The notes beneath the pieces are model-generated. The model did no database searches. It was given only the letters and a program-made list of their open reading frames with translations, and was not told the origin of the DNA. Of a stretch of DNA of 64,000 nucleotides, positions 9,455-17,097 are shown in pieces; the stretch's first letter is position 1; each line of letters opens with the position of its first letter. Source of the DNA: SIG622 sp045652245 (GTDB taxonomy: Bacteria; Bacillota; Clostridia; Oscillospirales; CAG-382); assembly GCA_045652245.1 (NCBI GenBank), contig JAZRTY010000042.1:1-64000 (forward strand), written 5' to 3'. A program made the position numbers and the translations under genes.

Positions 9455-9477
9455 ACCGAAAGACCTCCTTTCGGTAT
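9453..9477 (-). promoter_or_regulatory. Hairpin sequestering the recombinase ribosome-binding site
   Basis: On the minus strand ATACCGAAAG and CTTTCGGTAT form a perfect 10-bp stem with a GAGGT loop. The AGGAGGT Shine-Dalgarno sequence spans stem and loop, and the A and U of the AUG start are paired. The stem should reduce translation of the recombinase. Confidence 0.75.
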
Positions 9478-10019
9478 ATATTTTATCAAATCATTGTGTC
9501 AGATTGTCTATAAAAGGCATAATTTCAGCAATTTGACTGACAATTCTATACTGTTCTGTAAGTGGAGGCAAGGCAATAAGCGTATTTGCAATATCACGCA
9601 TAACCCAATTTTTGTTGCCTACACCCTTCGTGTTTTCAGATGCTTGTTTTTGTACCAACGGAGAGTTTATCAGATGAACTAAATATTTGTTATAAAGCAG
9701 ATTTTGATTGAATTTCAATAATGCTACACTTACAAATAAACTAAATTCGTCATTAGTATCAACAATTACAGGAATTCCGGTTGTGCCAACTTTTGTCAGC
9801 AGAATGTCTCCTTGCTCAGGGTTGCATCTTTCATACAATTCTTTATGTTCTTCTTTTGAAACATATTTACAACTCGAAAAATCTAACTTTCCTGAACTAA
9901 CATCTTTTACAGAGATGAAAGGAATACCACTTTCGACATATTTAGGTGTGGAATGTGTTCCGTCGCTAAGTTTAATCAATATACTTCCCAATCTACACCA
10001 AGTCCAATTTTTTGGTATC

Positions 10020-10087
10020 TCAAAAGGAATTTCATCATCTATGCAACGCTCTACACCATTGAACTTCTCATAATGAGAATTATCACG
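10020..10087 (-). repeat. Inverted repeat C, right arm
   Basis: Partner of 8036-8100; encodes NSHYEKFNGVERCIDDEIPFE at the start of TRD2' in the silent copy. Confidence 0.8.
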
Positions 10088-10249
10088 CCTAAAAATGATG
10101 CTTTCATTCTTATCTTTTTTAATCTTACCAGATTTAATTAAAACATCTTTTTCTGCTCTGATGCGATCTAAAAGTACAGATGCAGGCTCGTCGTTTTCAT
10201 CTTGAGGAACTAACTTGCCTTGTACTGCTTCTTGAAGTATAGATTTTTT
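10064..10249 (-). repeat. Inverted repeat B, right arm (silent hsdS central spacer)
   Basis: Partner of 7258-7443, lying between TRD1' and TRD2' of the silent copy. Confidence 0.85.
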
Positions 10250-10811
10250 TAATAAATCTGGAAACTGTTTGTTCAACAAGGAACATTCGGTTTCAATGGC
10301 ATTATATTTCTCAACGATTGGCAAGATTTCATTTAATTTATCTTTTATTCTTTTTTGTTCCGACAATGGTGGTATAGGAATAAGTTGTTCTTTAATCATA
10401 TCCTGTGTTATTTGATTAATAGTTTCTGTTTTCACTCCGTCTAATTGCGATCTGAAAACAGGAGATTCTATAAATGTCAATATATACGCATTCAATAAAC
10501 CATTTAAACCACTTGTATATTTTGCCATAAAAGCGCCAAATGCCATACCATCTCTATCAACAATAGCAGATTTTCCTACTAAGGCTCTGCTTCCATTTCT
10601 TGCACAAATGAGAATATCTCCCTCGTTAATCATTGCTCGTTCTGGGACTGGACACGATACATATACCAAATCGTTATAGTCCATTTTCCCTTTTTGAATG
10701 TTGTTAGAACGAAGAACCGGAACTCCTTTATCAGATTCTGTTTTGTCGCTTGGCTTGTAAGTCAATCCAATATTTGTTTCTCCAATGCTACCTAATCTAC
10801 ACCATTCCCAA

Positions 10812-10895
10812 GAATCTGGAATCTCGAAAGGAACTTCATCTGCTATGCAAACAGGTTCATTATTTCCGATTTTCTCATAAGGCAAATTATCGGCA
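10812..10895 (-). repeat. Inverted repeat A, right arm (start of silent hsdS)
   Basis: Reverse complement of 6597-6680. Sequence identity stops at the boundary of the silent copy, beyond which the DNA is unrelated to hsdS. Confidence 0.85.
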
Positions 10896-10985
10896 GAAAA
10901 AGGATGTTTAGATTTTATGTATAAATCTATTATTGTGATCGCTTACTTTCAAAAATATTTCACACAACCGACATATGCGGTTGGG

Positions 10986-11014
10986 ATACGCTACTGAGTT
11001 CAGTAGCGTATTTT
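10986..11014. terminator. Hairpin terminator at the edge of the hsd locus
   Basis: ATACGCTACTGA and TCAGTAGCGTAT pair perfectly (12 bp, GT loop), followed by TTTT on the plus strand. It closes the restriction locus and directly precedes the first small transcription unit. Confidence 0.75.
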
Positions 11015-11018
11015 AAAT

Positions 11019-11157
11019 TTGACAACATATTATAAACGATGTATATTGTTAATGTGATTGTTTGAGATTGCCCATGCAACCATCTCTAAAACAACTCCTA
11101 TCATAGAATGAATAAATATACCAAGATGCAGTCAGAATTCGACTGCATTTTGATTTT
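11019..11157 (+). ncRNA. Candidate small RNA unit 1 (promoter to terminator)
   Basis: Promoter TTGACA (11019-11024), 17-bp spacer, TATATT (11042-11047), predicted transcript from about 11054. It ends in hairpin ATGCAGTC / GACTGCAT (11126-11148) and a T-rich tail. No open frame with a ribosome site is visible in the roughly 100-nt transcript, so a small RNA is the simplest reading. Confidence 0.6.
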
Positions 11158-11299
11158 TTGACAAATGTTTTATGTAATGTTATTATAGTTATAGGTTGTA
11201 GAAATTCATCTTCTAGAAAAATTTTCATGTTTTTTTACCTTCATTTGGTTTGGTGGTGTATGAAAAAAGCAATCTGGTTTTGCCAGATTGTTTTTTGTT
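11158..11299 (+). ncRNA. Candidate small RNA unit 2 (promoter to terminator)
   Basis: TTGACA (11158-11163) overlaps the T-tail of unit 1. A 17-bp spacer and TATTAT (11181-11186) follow. The transcript of about 105 nt ends in hairpin CAATCTGG / CCAGATTG (11270-11290) plus TTTTTTG. A short ATG at about 11260 has no downstream frame of note. Confidence 0.6.
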
Positions 11300-11436
11300 T
11301 TGACAAATTCTTTAAACAATGCTATAAAGGAAATAGTCGCAGGTTCTTACTCGCAATAGAGATAAGGATTTTATGACGAATGAAGGCTAAACTTTTAAAG
11401 AGGGCAATCTGGTTTTTATCAGATTGTCTTTTTTTT
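11300..11436 (+). ncRNA. Candidate small RNA unit 3 (promoter to terminator)
   Basis: TTGACA (11300-11305) follows the unit 2 terminator directly. 17-bp spacer, TATAAA (11323-11328). The transcript of about 100 nt ends in hairpin CAATCTG / CAGATTG (11405-11426) and an eight-T run. Its terminator stem is nearly identical to that of unit 2. Confidence 0.6.
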
Positions 11437-11457
11437 AAAAAAATTTTTAAAAAAGGG

Positions 11458-11722
11458 CTGACAAATAAAAAAGTCTACGATATAATAATCATGTCAGTAA
11501 GGAACTGACACCCCTTTCTTTTGTAATTTGTGTCATCATAAGACACGCTCCTTTCTTTCGTTTGTATAATATAGATGTCTGTGAGCAGGCGATTCTTTGA
11601 TAAGAACACTTTTGCCTCAGCATACCGTAGGGTGCAAACCCTACGGATACATAAAATAATTTTTTTATAAAAAATCTGAGAGACTTCATCTGAATGGACG
11701 AAGTCTCTCTTTTTGTTTTATT
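11458..11722 (+). ncRNA. Candidate structured RNA unit 4
   Basis: Promoter CTGACA (11458-11463), 17 bp, TATAAT (11481-11486). The predicted transcript of about 225 nt has a series of hairpins: TGTCAG/CTGACA near 11492-11510, GTGTC/GACAC at 11531-11547, and CCGTAGGGT/ACCCTACGG with a GCAA tetraloop at about 11624-11645. It ends with AGAGACTTC/GAAGTCTCT plus T-run at about 11680-11718. A second -10-like TATAAT (11565-11570) follows CTTTCTTTCG, a pair of elements that recurs at 14.8 kb. The terminator is shared with the converging XRE gene. Confidence 0.55.
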
Positions 11723-12050
11723 TATGTTTTTTACAATAGTCTGCATATACTTCCAACATTTTTTCAGCATACAATTGTTGTTCTTCGTTTAATTCAGATA
11801 AAATCAAATCAATAGAATTTTTACCGCCTTGTGTTCCGAACAAAATATAATCTGCTGAAACTTCAAGAACCCTGCATAATGCCATTAAGGTAGTGAGAGA
11901 GATTCCTGTTTCGCCTCTTTCAATTTGGCTGAAATTCTTTGAACTCATATCTATTATTTCTGCAAGTTGCGCTTGCGTATATCTTTTGGATTTTCTGGCT
12001 TGCTTAACTCTTTCGCCCATTAAACCGTAATCATAAGCACGGATTTTCAT
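11718..12050 (-). CDS. XRE-family transcriptional regulator
   Basis: About 110 residues from ATG at 12050, which has GGAAGTGAGATGT upstream; an in-frame start further up lacks a ribosome site. Helix-turn-helix at about residues 13-60 (ERVKQARKSKRYTQAQLAE, SSKNFSQIERGETGIS) and a C-terminal helical tail for dimerisation. It is divergent from the SLOG gene. CTATGTA-type repeats lie in the shared intergenic region over both promoters, suggesting that it represses itself and its neighbour. Confidence 0.85.
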   Translation of the reverse strand: MKIRAYDYGLMGERVKQARKSKRYTQAQLAEIIDMSSKNFSQIERGETGISLTTLMALCRVLEVSADYILFGTQGGKNSIDLILSELNEEQQLYAEKMLEVYADYCKKHK

Positions 12051-12094
12051 ACATCTCACTTCCTTTGAATCTATATTATACATATAGTTTAACC

Positions 12095-12176
12095 CCTATT
12101 ACATAGAAATAAAACTGCACAAAACTTCCCTAACTCTATGTAGGACATTGACTTATGGAAGTGTTTAGTGTATAAT
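12095..12176. promoter_or_regulatory. Divergent promoter region with candidate XRE operator
   Basis: Plus-strand promoter TTGACT (12148-12153), 17 bp, TATAAT (12171-12176). Inverted half-sites CTATTACATAG (about 12096-12106) and CTATGTAGG (12136-12144) lie between it and the minus-strand -10 (ATTATA near 12074-12079). A third CTATGT half-site is at about 12195. The layout suits a repressor covering both promoters. Confidence 0.6.
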
Positions 12177-12231
12177 ATGTGTTGGATTCAGATTCTATGT
12201 TCAGATGTAATTTTGAAAAGAGGAAAAGCAA

Positions 12232-12756
12232 ATGGTTGAAGATACAAACAAAAATTGTTGCTTTCTGGGACATAGGGAAATTGACGAAAGCGAAAATCTT
12301 AAAGCAGAGATACGCAGCATTGTTTCAGATTTAATTGAAAATAAAGGCTTTAATACATTTTTCTTTGGAAGCAGAAGCAAATTTGATTGCCTATGCCATT
12401 CGATTGTATCAGATTTAAAGGAAATTTATCCGCACATAAAACGAATCTATATAAGAGCAGAATACTCGGATATCAATGATGATTACAGAGATTATTTGTT
12501 GGAGAGTTATGAAGATACCTACTACCCAGAAAGAATTCGCAACTCTGGTAGAGCATCTTATGTTGAAAGAAATCAGCAGATGATAAATCAATGCTCTGTT
12601 TGTATTGTGTATTATAATGAAAATTACTTGCCACCAAGGCGCAGAAATTCAAGACGTGATCTGACCGACTACCAACCTAAAAGTGGAACTCGCATAGCAT
12701 ATGACTATGCGATAAAGAAGAAAAAAACAGTTATAAATGTTTATAAAGACTTATAA
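12232..12756 (+). CDS. SLOG-family (YpsA/DUF1273-like) protein
   Basis: A 174-residue protein starting NCCFLGHREI, the glycine-histidine-arginine opening of YpsA-like SLOG Rossmann domains, with FFFGSRSKFD near residue 45 and CVCIVYYNENY near 122. The end SGTRIAYDYAIKKKKTVINVY matches the last helix-strand pair. SLOG proteins bind or make nucleotide-derived ligands; mobile-element members are common but their substrates are mostly unknown. A basic insert (PPRRRNSRRD) near residue 135 is unusual. Preceded by AAAGAGGAAAAGCAA-ATG and its own sigma-A promoter. Confidence 0.7.
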   Translation: MVEDTNKNCCFLGHREIDESENLKAEIRSIVSDLIENKGFNTFFFGSRSKFDCLCHSIVSDLKEIYPHIKRIYIRAEYSDINDDYRDYLLESYEDTYYPERIRNSGRASYVERNQQMINQCSVCIVYYNENYLPPRRRNSRRDLTDYQPKSGTRIAYDYAIKKKKTVINVYKDL

Positions 12757-12767
12757 CAGAGGTATTT

Positions 12768-12790
12768 GTGGCAACATCTGTTGCCTTAAA
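12768..12790 (+). terminator. Weak hairpin after the SLOG gene
   Basis: GGCAAC / GTTGCC with a 4-nt loop, followed by TTAAAT. The short stem and poor T-run suggest attenuation or partial termination before the secreted protein gene. Confidence 0.4.
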
Positions 12791-12835
12791 TATAAATAAA
12801 TTAAATATTCTTATAGAAAGGGAGTTTTTAGAGAA

Positions 12836-14152
12836 ATGAAACGGAGGAAAAAATTTATAGGCATATTACTGACGATTGCAATACTTATGAGCGCAATGAC
12901 AGTAGTATCATATGCGGAAGATGTCAATGCTTTCCCACCACAAAGACCATCGGTTGGGAATATGAAGGTTGCAACAAGTGATTTATCAGAAAATCTTGTT
13001 GTTGGGTTGCGAACAAACGGAACAGTAAATCTCTTAGATAGACAGTATGAAATATGGAATATTTCTGAGGAATCGAAAAATGAACTTCTTAGTCTTACAA
13101 ATATTGTAGATGTTGATTGTACAAATGGTGATGTTGTTGCATTAAGGAGCGACGGAACAGTTTTTACAACTTCATCAGGTACGGGAATTAGTATATTTGA
13201 AGAATACAAAAAAAGATATAAAGAATCCGATTCTTGGACAGATATTGTTGCAATTGCTTGTGGAAACGACCACCTTGTAGGGCTAAAATCTGATGGAACC
13301 GTAGTTGCAAGCGGAGACAATGATAATGGAGAATGTAATGTTATGGGATGGAATAATGTATCTAAAATTTATGCCATTCAAAACACAACGCTTGCAATAA
13401 GAAAAGATGGAACAATTTTAGCAACAGGTCAAATAGAAAATTACAGCGAAATTAGAAAAGTAAAAAACGCAAAAGATGTATTTCAATATGCAAACATAGA
13501 TAAATTCATCGTATTGTTAGAGGATGGAGCAACTACTACTGATATAGAAGATATTCCAACGGCATTTAAGGAAATGGGGTATTCTCAAAAAATAAAAAAG
13601 ATATTTGCACCACTTGTTTATAAGTATTATATATTAGATGAATTTGGAGACTTGTATTTGTATGAGAGTCGCTCTTCAAATATGAAAAAAATTGAAGAAA
13701 ATATCACATATTTAGCATCAGGACCAATGAACTATTACGCAGTCGATGAAAATGGTCAGATTTTATCAAATGCTGCTGCATTTACATCTGACGACTGGAT
13801 TTTGACTACTAACATTACATACAATGGAAATAAAATAGATTCAGATGTTCCGCCTTATGTTAAAGATGGCAGAACACTTGCTCCTATCAGAGCAATTTTA
13901 GAGGCTCTTGGAATGACAGTATCTTGGGACGGTACTACGCAAACTGCAACAGCGATTAAGGCTGATATAACAATTAGCGTTTCTATTAATTCAAATATTG
14001 CCATTGTAAATGGCGAGCAGAAGATTTTAGATGTTCCGGCAGAGATTACAAATGGAAGAACTTTTGTGCCGGTAAGATTCTTTGGTGAGGCTCTTGGGAT
14101 GACTGTTGATTGGGATGGCTATACCAAAACCGTTATAATTGAATCTAAATAA
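12836..14152 (+). CDS. Secreted protein with RCC1-like repeats and stalk (copper amine oxidase N-type) domain
   Basis: A 438-residue protein with a Sec signal peptide (KRRKK, then a hydrophobic core, cleavage near SYAED at about residue 27). The middle (about 45-310) has repeated GLxxDGTVxxxG units resembling RCC1/beta-propeller blades (VVGLRTNGTV, VVALRSDGTV, LVGLKSDGTVVASGDN, TLAIRKDGTILATG). The C-terminus (about 325-438) has paired stalk motifs (VPPYVKDGRTLAPIRAI, GMTVSWDG; FVPVRFFGEALGMTVDWDG), as in copper amine oxidase N-terminal-like domains of Clostridia. It is probably exported and surface-associated. Its role in the element is unknown. Ribosome site AAAGGGAG. Confidence 0.75.
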   Translation: MKRRKKFIGILLTIAILMSAMTVVSYAEDVNAFPPQRPSVGNMKVATSDLSENLVVGLRTNGTVNLLDRQYEIWNISEESKNELLSLTNIVDVDCTNGDVVALRSDGTVFTTSSGTGISIFEEYKKRYKESDSWTDIVAIACGNDHLVGLKSDGTVVASGDNDNGECNVMGWNNVSKIYAIQNTTLAIRKDGTILATGQIENYSEIRKVKNAKDVFQYANIDKFIVLLEDGATTTDIEDIPTAFKEMGYSQKIKKIFAPLVYKYYILDEFGDLYLYESRSSNMKKIEENITYLASGPMNYYAVDENGQILSNAAAFTSDDWILTTNITYNGNKIDSDVPPYVKDGRTLAPIRAILEALGMTVSWDGTTQTATAIKADITISVSINSNIAIVNGEQKILDVPAEITNGRTFVPVRFFGEALGMTVDWDGYTKTVIIESK

Positions 14153-14174
14153 TTAAAGAAAGAAGGTTAAAATT

Positions 14175-14513
14175 ATGAATAATACTTTATTTTATGTACT
14201 TTTTGGAGCGATTGTAATATATGGAATTTACTATTTAATTCTGAATAATAACGAGGGCAGAAAAAGAAAGGCAATGATAATTAACCCAAATGATATGACC
14301 GTTTCTGAATATATCAAGGCATTAAAAAGTGCGAAAGGAAATATTATTTTACGTTCAGTGAGACCAGGTAATTCGGACACATTACACCTTGAAGCAAAAA
14401 TGAAACAGGTGCAGGCTTGGGAGATTGTAAAAGAAAGTCCTAATGTATCACAAAAACTCAAAGATGAACTGAGAACTTTATTTCTCAAATTTGATATTCC
14501 TATCAAGCCATAA
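14175..14513 (+). CDS. Small membrane-anchored protein, unknown function
   Basis: A 112-residue protein with one N-terminal transmembrane helix (about residues 5-23), a basic stop-transfer stretch (EGRKRK) and a cytoplasmic helical domain. It lies 22 bp after the secreted stalk protein, shares its terminator and has an AAGAAGG ribosome site, so the two are probably one operon. No family recognised. Confidence 0.7.
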   Translation: MNNTLFYVLFGAIVIYGIYYLILNNNEGRKRKAMIINPNDMTVSEYIKALKSAKGNIILRSVRPGNSDTLHLEAKMKQVQAWEIVKESPNVSQKLKDELRTLFLKFDIPIKP

Positions 14514-14519
14514 CATAAA

Positions 14520-14553
14520 TTTAAGCAGTCTGGAAACGGACTGCTTTTTATTT
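14520..14553 (+). terminator. Terminator of the stalk-protein operon
   Basis: GCAGTC / GACTGC with loop TGGAAACG, followed by TTTTTATTTTG. Confidence 0.8.
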
Positions 14554-14908
14554 TGTCGCAAAAATCGCCGCAAAACTGGTTCAGATTCCAGATGTTAAAT
14601 TTTTTACCAGCATGCAATCAATTTCGGCGACTTTTTATTTTTAGGCGAAAAAAGGGTTTTATAATATTTGCTATAAAATAATAAATAACTCATAACAAAT
14701 ACATAAGACACTTATTTTTAACAAAAAACAATCTGCATCAGCAGTTATATATAGATATTAATTTTTGAAGGGTGGTGAGTAGGTTGTAGCAATAGTATGA
14801 CCCTCTTTCTTTCGTAGAAAATGTCTTTTGTATAATATTGATGTGGCAACACGCAACAAAGAAAATAAGAGTGCTAAGTCGAAAGCACTCTTGTTTTTTT
14901 GCTTGATT
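14554..14908 (+). ncRNA. Intergenic region with a candidate short RNA
   Basis: No protein gene seen. CTTTCTTTCG (about 14805-14814) and TTTGTATAATAT (-10 TATAAT 14831-14836) followed by GATGT repeat the arrangement inside unit 4 at 11.55 kb. A terminator hairpin AGAGTGCT / AGCACTCT plus seven T's (about 14867-14899) would end a transcript of about 60 nt. The terminator also faces the converging mazF-like gene. No clear -35 is visible. Confidence 0.4.
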
Positions 14909-15295
14909 TCATGCATACTCAGGAACTAATCCAAGTGAGATTCTAATTTTTTCTTCTGCGGCAGTAATCAAATCTGTCGATAGATTTGTAATTTTGCTTC
15001 TGAGTTGATACCGGTTTACGGTAAGTATCTGCTCAAATGTTGCAACAGAATGTTTTCTTAATGTATCACCTAAATCTAAGTGTGTGGGCAGTTCTTTGTC
15101 GTGTTTGATGTTGCTGGATGTGATGGGAACAACAAGCAATACGGGACTTACATTACACGCCACTTGGTTATTGATGATAAGACAGGGGCGAAATCCTGTT
15201 GAGCCTCCGTTTTGTATATGACCGTTCCTTTCAGTTCCTAAATCCACGTAATAGATATCGTATTTGTGTATGTAGTTCTTCGTTTCTGTCATCAT
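14909..15295 (-). CDS. MazF/PemK-family toxin
   Basis: A 128-residue protein with the MazF core: YDIYYVDLG near residue 13, GFRPCLIINNQVA near 33, VVPITSS near 56, ELPTHLDL near 68 and FEQILTVNRYQL near 86. MazF toxins are sequence-specific mRNA endonucleases. The usual R/K-G-D-I start of strand 1 is replaced by KYDIYY. No MazE-like partner is adjacent, so it may be stabilised by an unlinked antitoxin or be a domesticated member. ATG at 15295 or 15292 after AAAGGATG. Confidence 0.85.
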   Translation of the reverse strand: MMTETKNYIHKYDIYYVDLGTERNGHIQNGGSTGFRPCLIINNQVACNVSPVLLVVPITSSNIKHDKELPTHLDLGDTLRKHSVATFEQILTVNRYQLRSKITNLSTDLITAAEEKIRISLGLVPEYA

Positions 15296-15348
15296 AAATT
15301 CATCCTTTCTTGGTTTGATTTTTATGATGTTTTTTTATTGATAAAATC

Positions 15349-17097
15349 TTAGATTCCTTGTTTTATATAAATATATGGGAAGCCAGAAGATAAGATGTTG
15401 TAATCATTTTTCAGTTTCTTTGATGTTTTAACTTTTTGCAGATTGTATTTTTCCATAATTTGAGGGAGTTGTCTGATAAATGTCTTTTCTTTAAAGAAGA
15501 TTTCATTATCTGAATAAAATTCTTTGATTGTACTTTGTGAAAAATACCCATCTTTTTCAAGAAGAAATTCAACAGCATTTATCAGAACCCCATCTAATTC
15601 TTTAACCTTTTTGCCTTTTATCTGCGGAAAAATTCTATCAGCAGTATCTGAACCAAAGGCATTTACAACAGATTCATAACTGAAATGTGTTTTTCTTATG
15701 CCTTTTTCCTTGACCTGCTTTGCCATTTCATCACATTCTGTAAGTGTATTGTAGTTATATTCAGGTAGGGAAAATATGTTTATGTAATTTTCTCTGTCTC
15801 CCTGAAAGTTCTTTATTGAACGCCTGTATTCTTCCGGCACCTCATCTGAATCTAAATCAACTTTTTCTAAAAGTTTTAACAGGCACAAATATGCCAAATC
15901 CGCTGTGGTGTTCTTTTTGTCTTTCCTGCCCATTTCATTTGAAATATATTGTGTAGATGCAGAAAAAAGAAATTTGTCCGTATCGTTGGCATATATAAGA
16001 TTTCTCAGAGCAACCATATGAATAGTTCGAAGTGTTGGGAGATAACGATACACAGCATTGTATAAGTTTTTATGTGAATACTGTATATCATCATCTATGC
16101 TTCTTATGTTATCAAGCAAGAATCTTATTGTTTCTGCTTTTTCTTCAAAGGTAATATTTAGATCATTGCAGAGTTTATTGATTGCATTGGTTCTTGAACA
16201 TTCCTCTATCTTTGCTACCACCTGGACAATATTTCCTTTGAATCCACAACTTGTAGAGTTGCAACAGTATAATTCACTGCCTGAATCTGCTCTAAAAATA
16301 CTGGCACTTGGATGATTATCATTATGTATAATACACTTGAAAGAGCGCTGATTATTTCCCTCTAAACCGTACTCGGATTTAAGGTAATCAAACATGCTGA
16401 TTTCTTTTGTTATATAATTAAACATTTCATTGTAGTTTGCAAAAGTCTTCTTGGGGTATTGAGGCTTGCTTTTTGGTGCGGTTGATTTTTTATAACGGAA
16501 TCCGGAAAAGATTTTTTCAGATTCTTTCTTAGATTCAGATTCTTTAATATTAAAACAAGTGCAGTATGTTTCAATATAAGTGTAAGTATTGTTAAGTTCA
16601 AGAAGACGACATCTGAACGGATGCGCCTTGTCCTTTAACCACCAAGTTCCAGGTATTCTCATTTGATGTGCTGCGGTACAAACTTTTGAATCTGCACCAA
16701 AATATGAAATTAAAGCATTTTCAATTGTGTTCCATATCCTCAAATCTATTTCCTCTCTGATAAACCAGTATAAATGATATCCATTCCTTGTCTCCAAAAT
16801 GGCATTCACAGGAATTTGAAATTTTTTTATTTTTTGCATCTGTTCAGTTTTATATTTTTTTACTAATTTACCAGGAAGGTAGTTATTGTTTGAATCTCTC
16901 CCTGCATCTAAATCCACAAAAAAAGCATTAAAGCCTGTAATTTCCTCTGTTTTTGTACCTCCTGAATTTGGAATAAAAAACAAATCATTATTATCAATAT
17001 AAGCATCAATATCAGAATGATTTATTTTTATATTATTGTTCACAAAGCAAACAGGTGAAGGGTTTCCTAAACATTTGAAAAATTCAATATAATTCAT
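15349..17097 (-). CDS. Element replication primase (RepB-type AEP domain with CHC2 zinc finger)
   Basis: A 582-residue protein. The N-terminal archaeo-eukaryotic primase core has FFVDLDAGRD (catalytic acids D62, D64), NGYHLYW (H108) and MRIPGTW (R147), matching the hhhDxD, GxHxxW and R-x-PGT motifs of RepB-like primases on mobile elements. A CHC2-type zinc finger follows at about 255-284 (C255, H258, C278/C279, C284). The C-terminal 290 residues are helical and unassigned. It likely primes replication of the excised element. It reads away from a 590-bp gene-free region that may hold the origin. Confidence 0.8.
   Translation of the reverse strand: MNYIEFFKCLGNPSPVCFVNNNIKINHSDIDAYIDNNDLFFIPNSGGTKTEEITGFNAFFVDLDAGRDSNNNYLPGKLVKKYKTEQMQKIKKFQIPVNAILETRNGYHLYWFIREEIDLRIWNTIENALISYFGADSKVCTAAHQMRIPGTWWLKDKAHPFRCRLLELNNTYTYIETYCTCFNIKESESKKESEKIFSGFRYKKSTAPKSKPQYPKKTFANYNEMFNYITKEISMFDYLKSEYGLEGNNQRSFKCIIHNDNHPSASIFRADSGSELYCCNSTSCGFKGNIVQVVAKIEECSRTNAINKLCNDLNITFEEKAETIRFLLDNIRSIDDDIQYSHKNLYNAVYRYLPTLRTIHMVALRNLIYANDTDKFLFSASTQYISNEMGRKDKKNTTADLAYLCLLKLLEKVDLDSDEVPEEYRRSIKNFQGDRENYINIFSLPEYNYNTLTECDEMAKQVKEKGIRKTHFSYESVVNAFGSDTADRIFPQIKGKKVKELDGVLINAVEFLLEKDGYFSQSTIKEFYSDNEIFFKEKTFIRQLPQIMEKYNLQKVKTSKKLKNDYNILSSGFPYIYIKQGI

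Larger units (their letters stand above)
9491..10895 (-). pseudogene. Silent, inverted hsdS copy with two target-recognition domains
   Basis: About 465 codons open on the minus strand, beginning inside the N-terminal spacer (DNLPYEKIGNNEPVCIADE) with no ribosome site, ATG or hsdM coupling. It carries TRD1' (CRLGSIGETNIGLTYKPSD...), the central spacer (SILQEAVQGKLVPQDENDE) and TRD2' (CRLGSILIKLSDGTHSTPK...). Both TRDs differ from those of the expressed gene while the spacers match it. This is a storage copy that becomes expressed after inversion. It ends just before the recombinase promoter region. Confidence 0.88.

Noticed and set aside
9491..10895. Second independent, expressed hsdS gene
   Set aside because: It lacks the N-terminal spacer, a ribosome site and any hsdM coupling, and the identity to hsdS stops exactly at the repeat edge.
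11019..11722. Regularly spaced hairpins read as a CRISPR array
   Set aside because: The repeated parts are promoters and terminators of unequal length; there is no constant direct repeat with unique spacers and no cas gene in the window.
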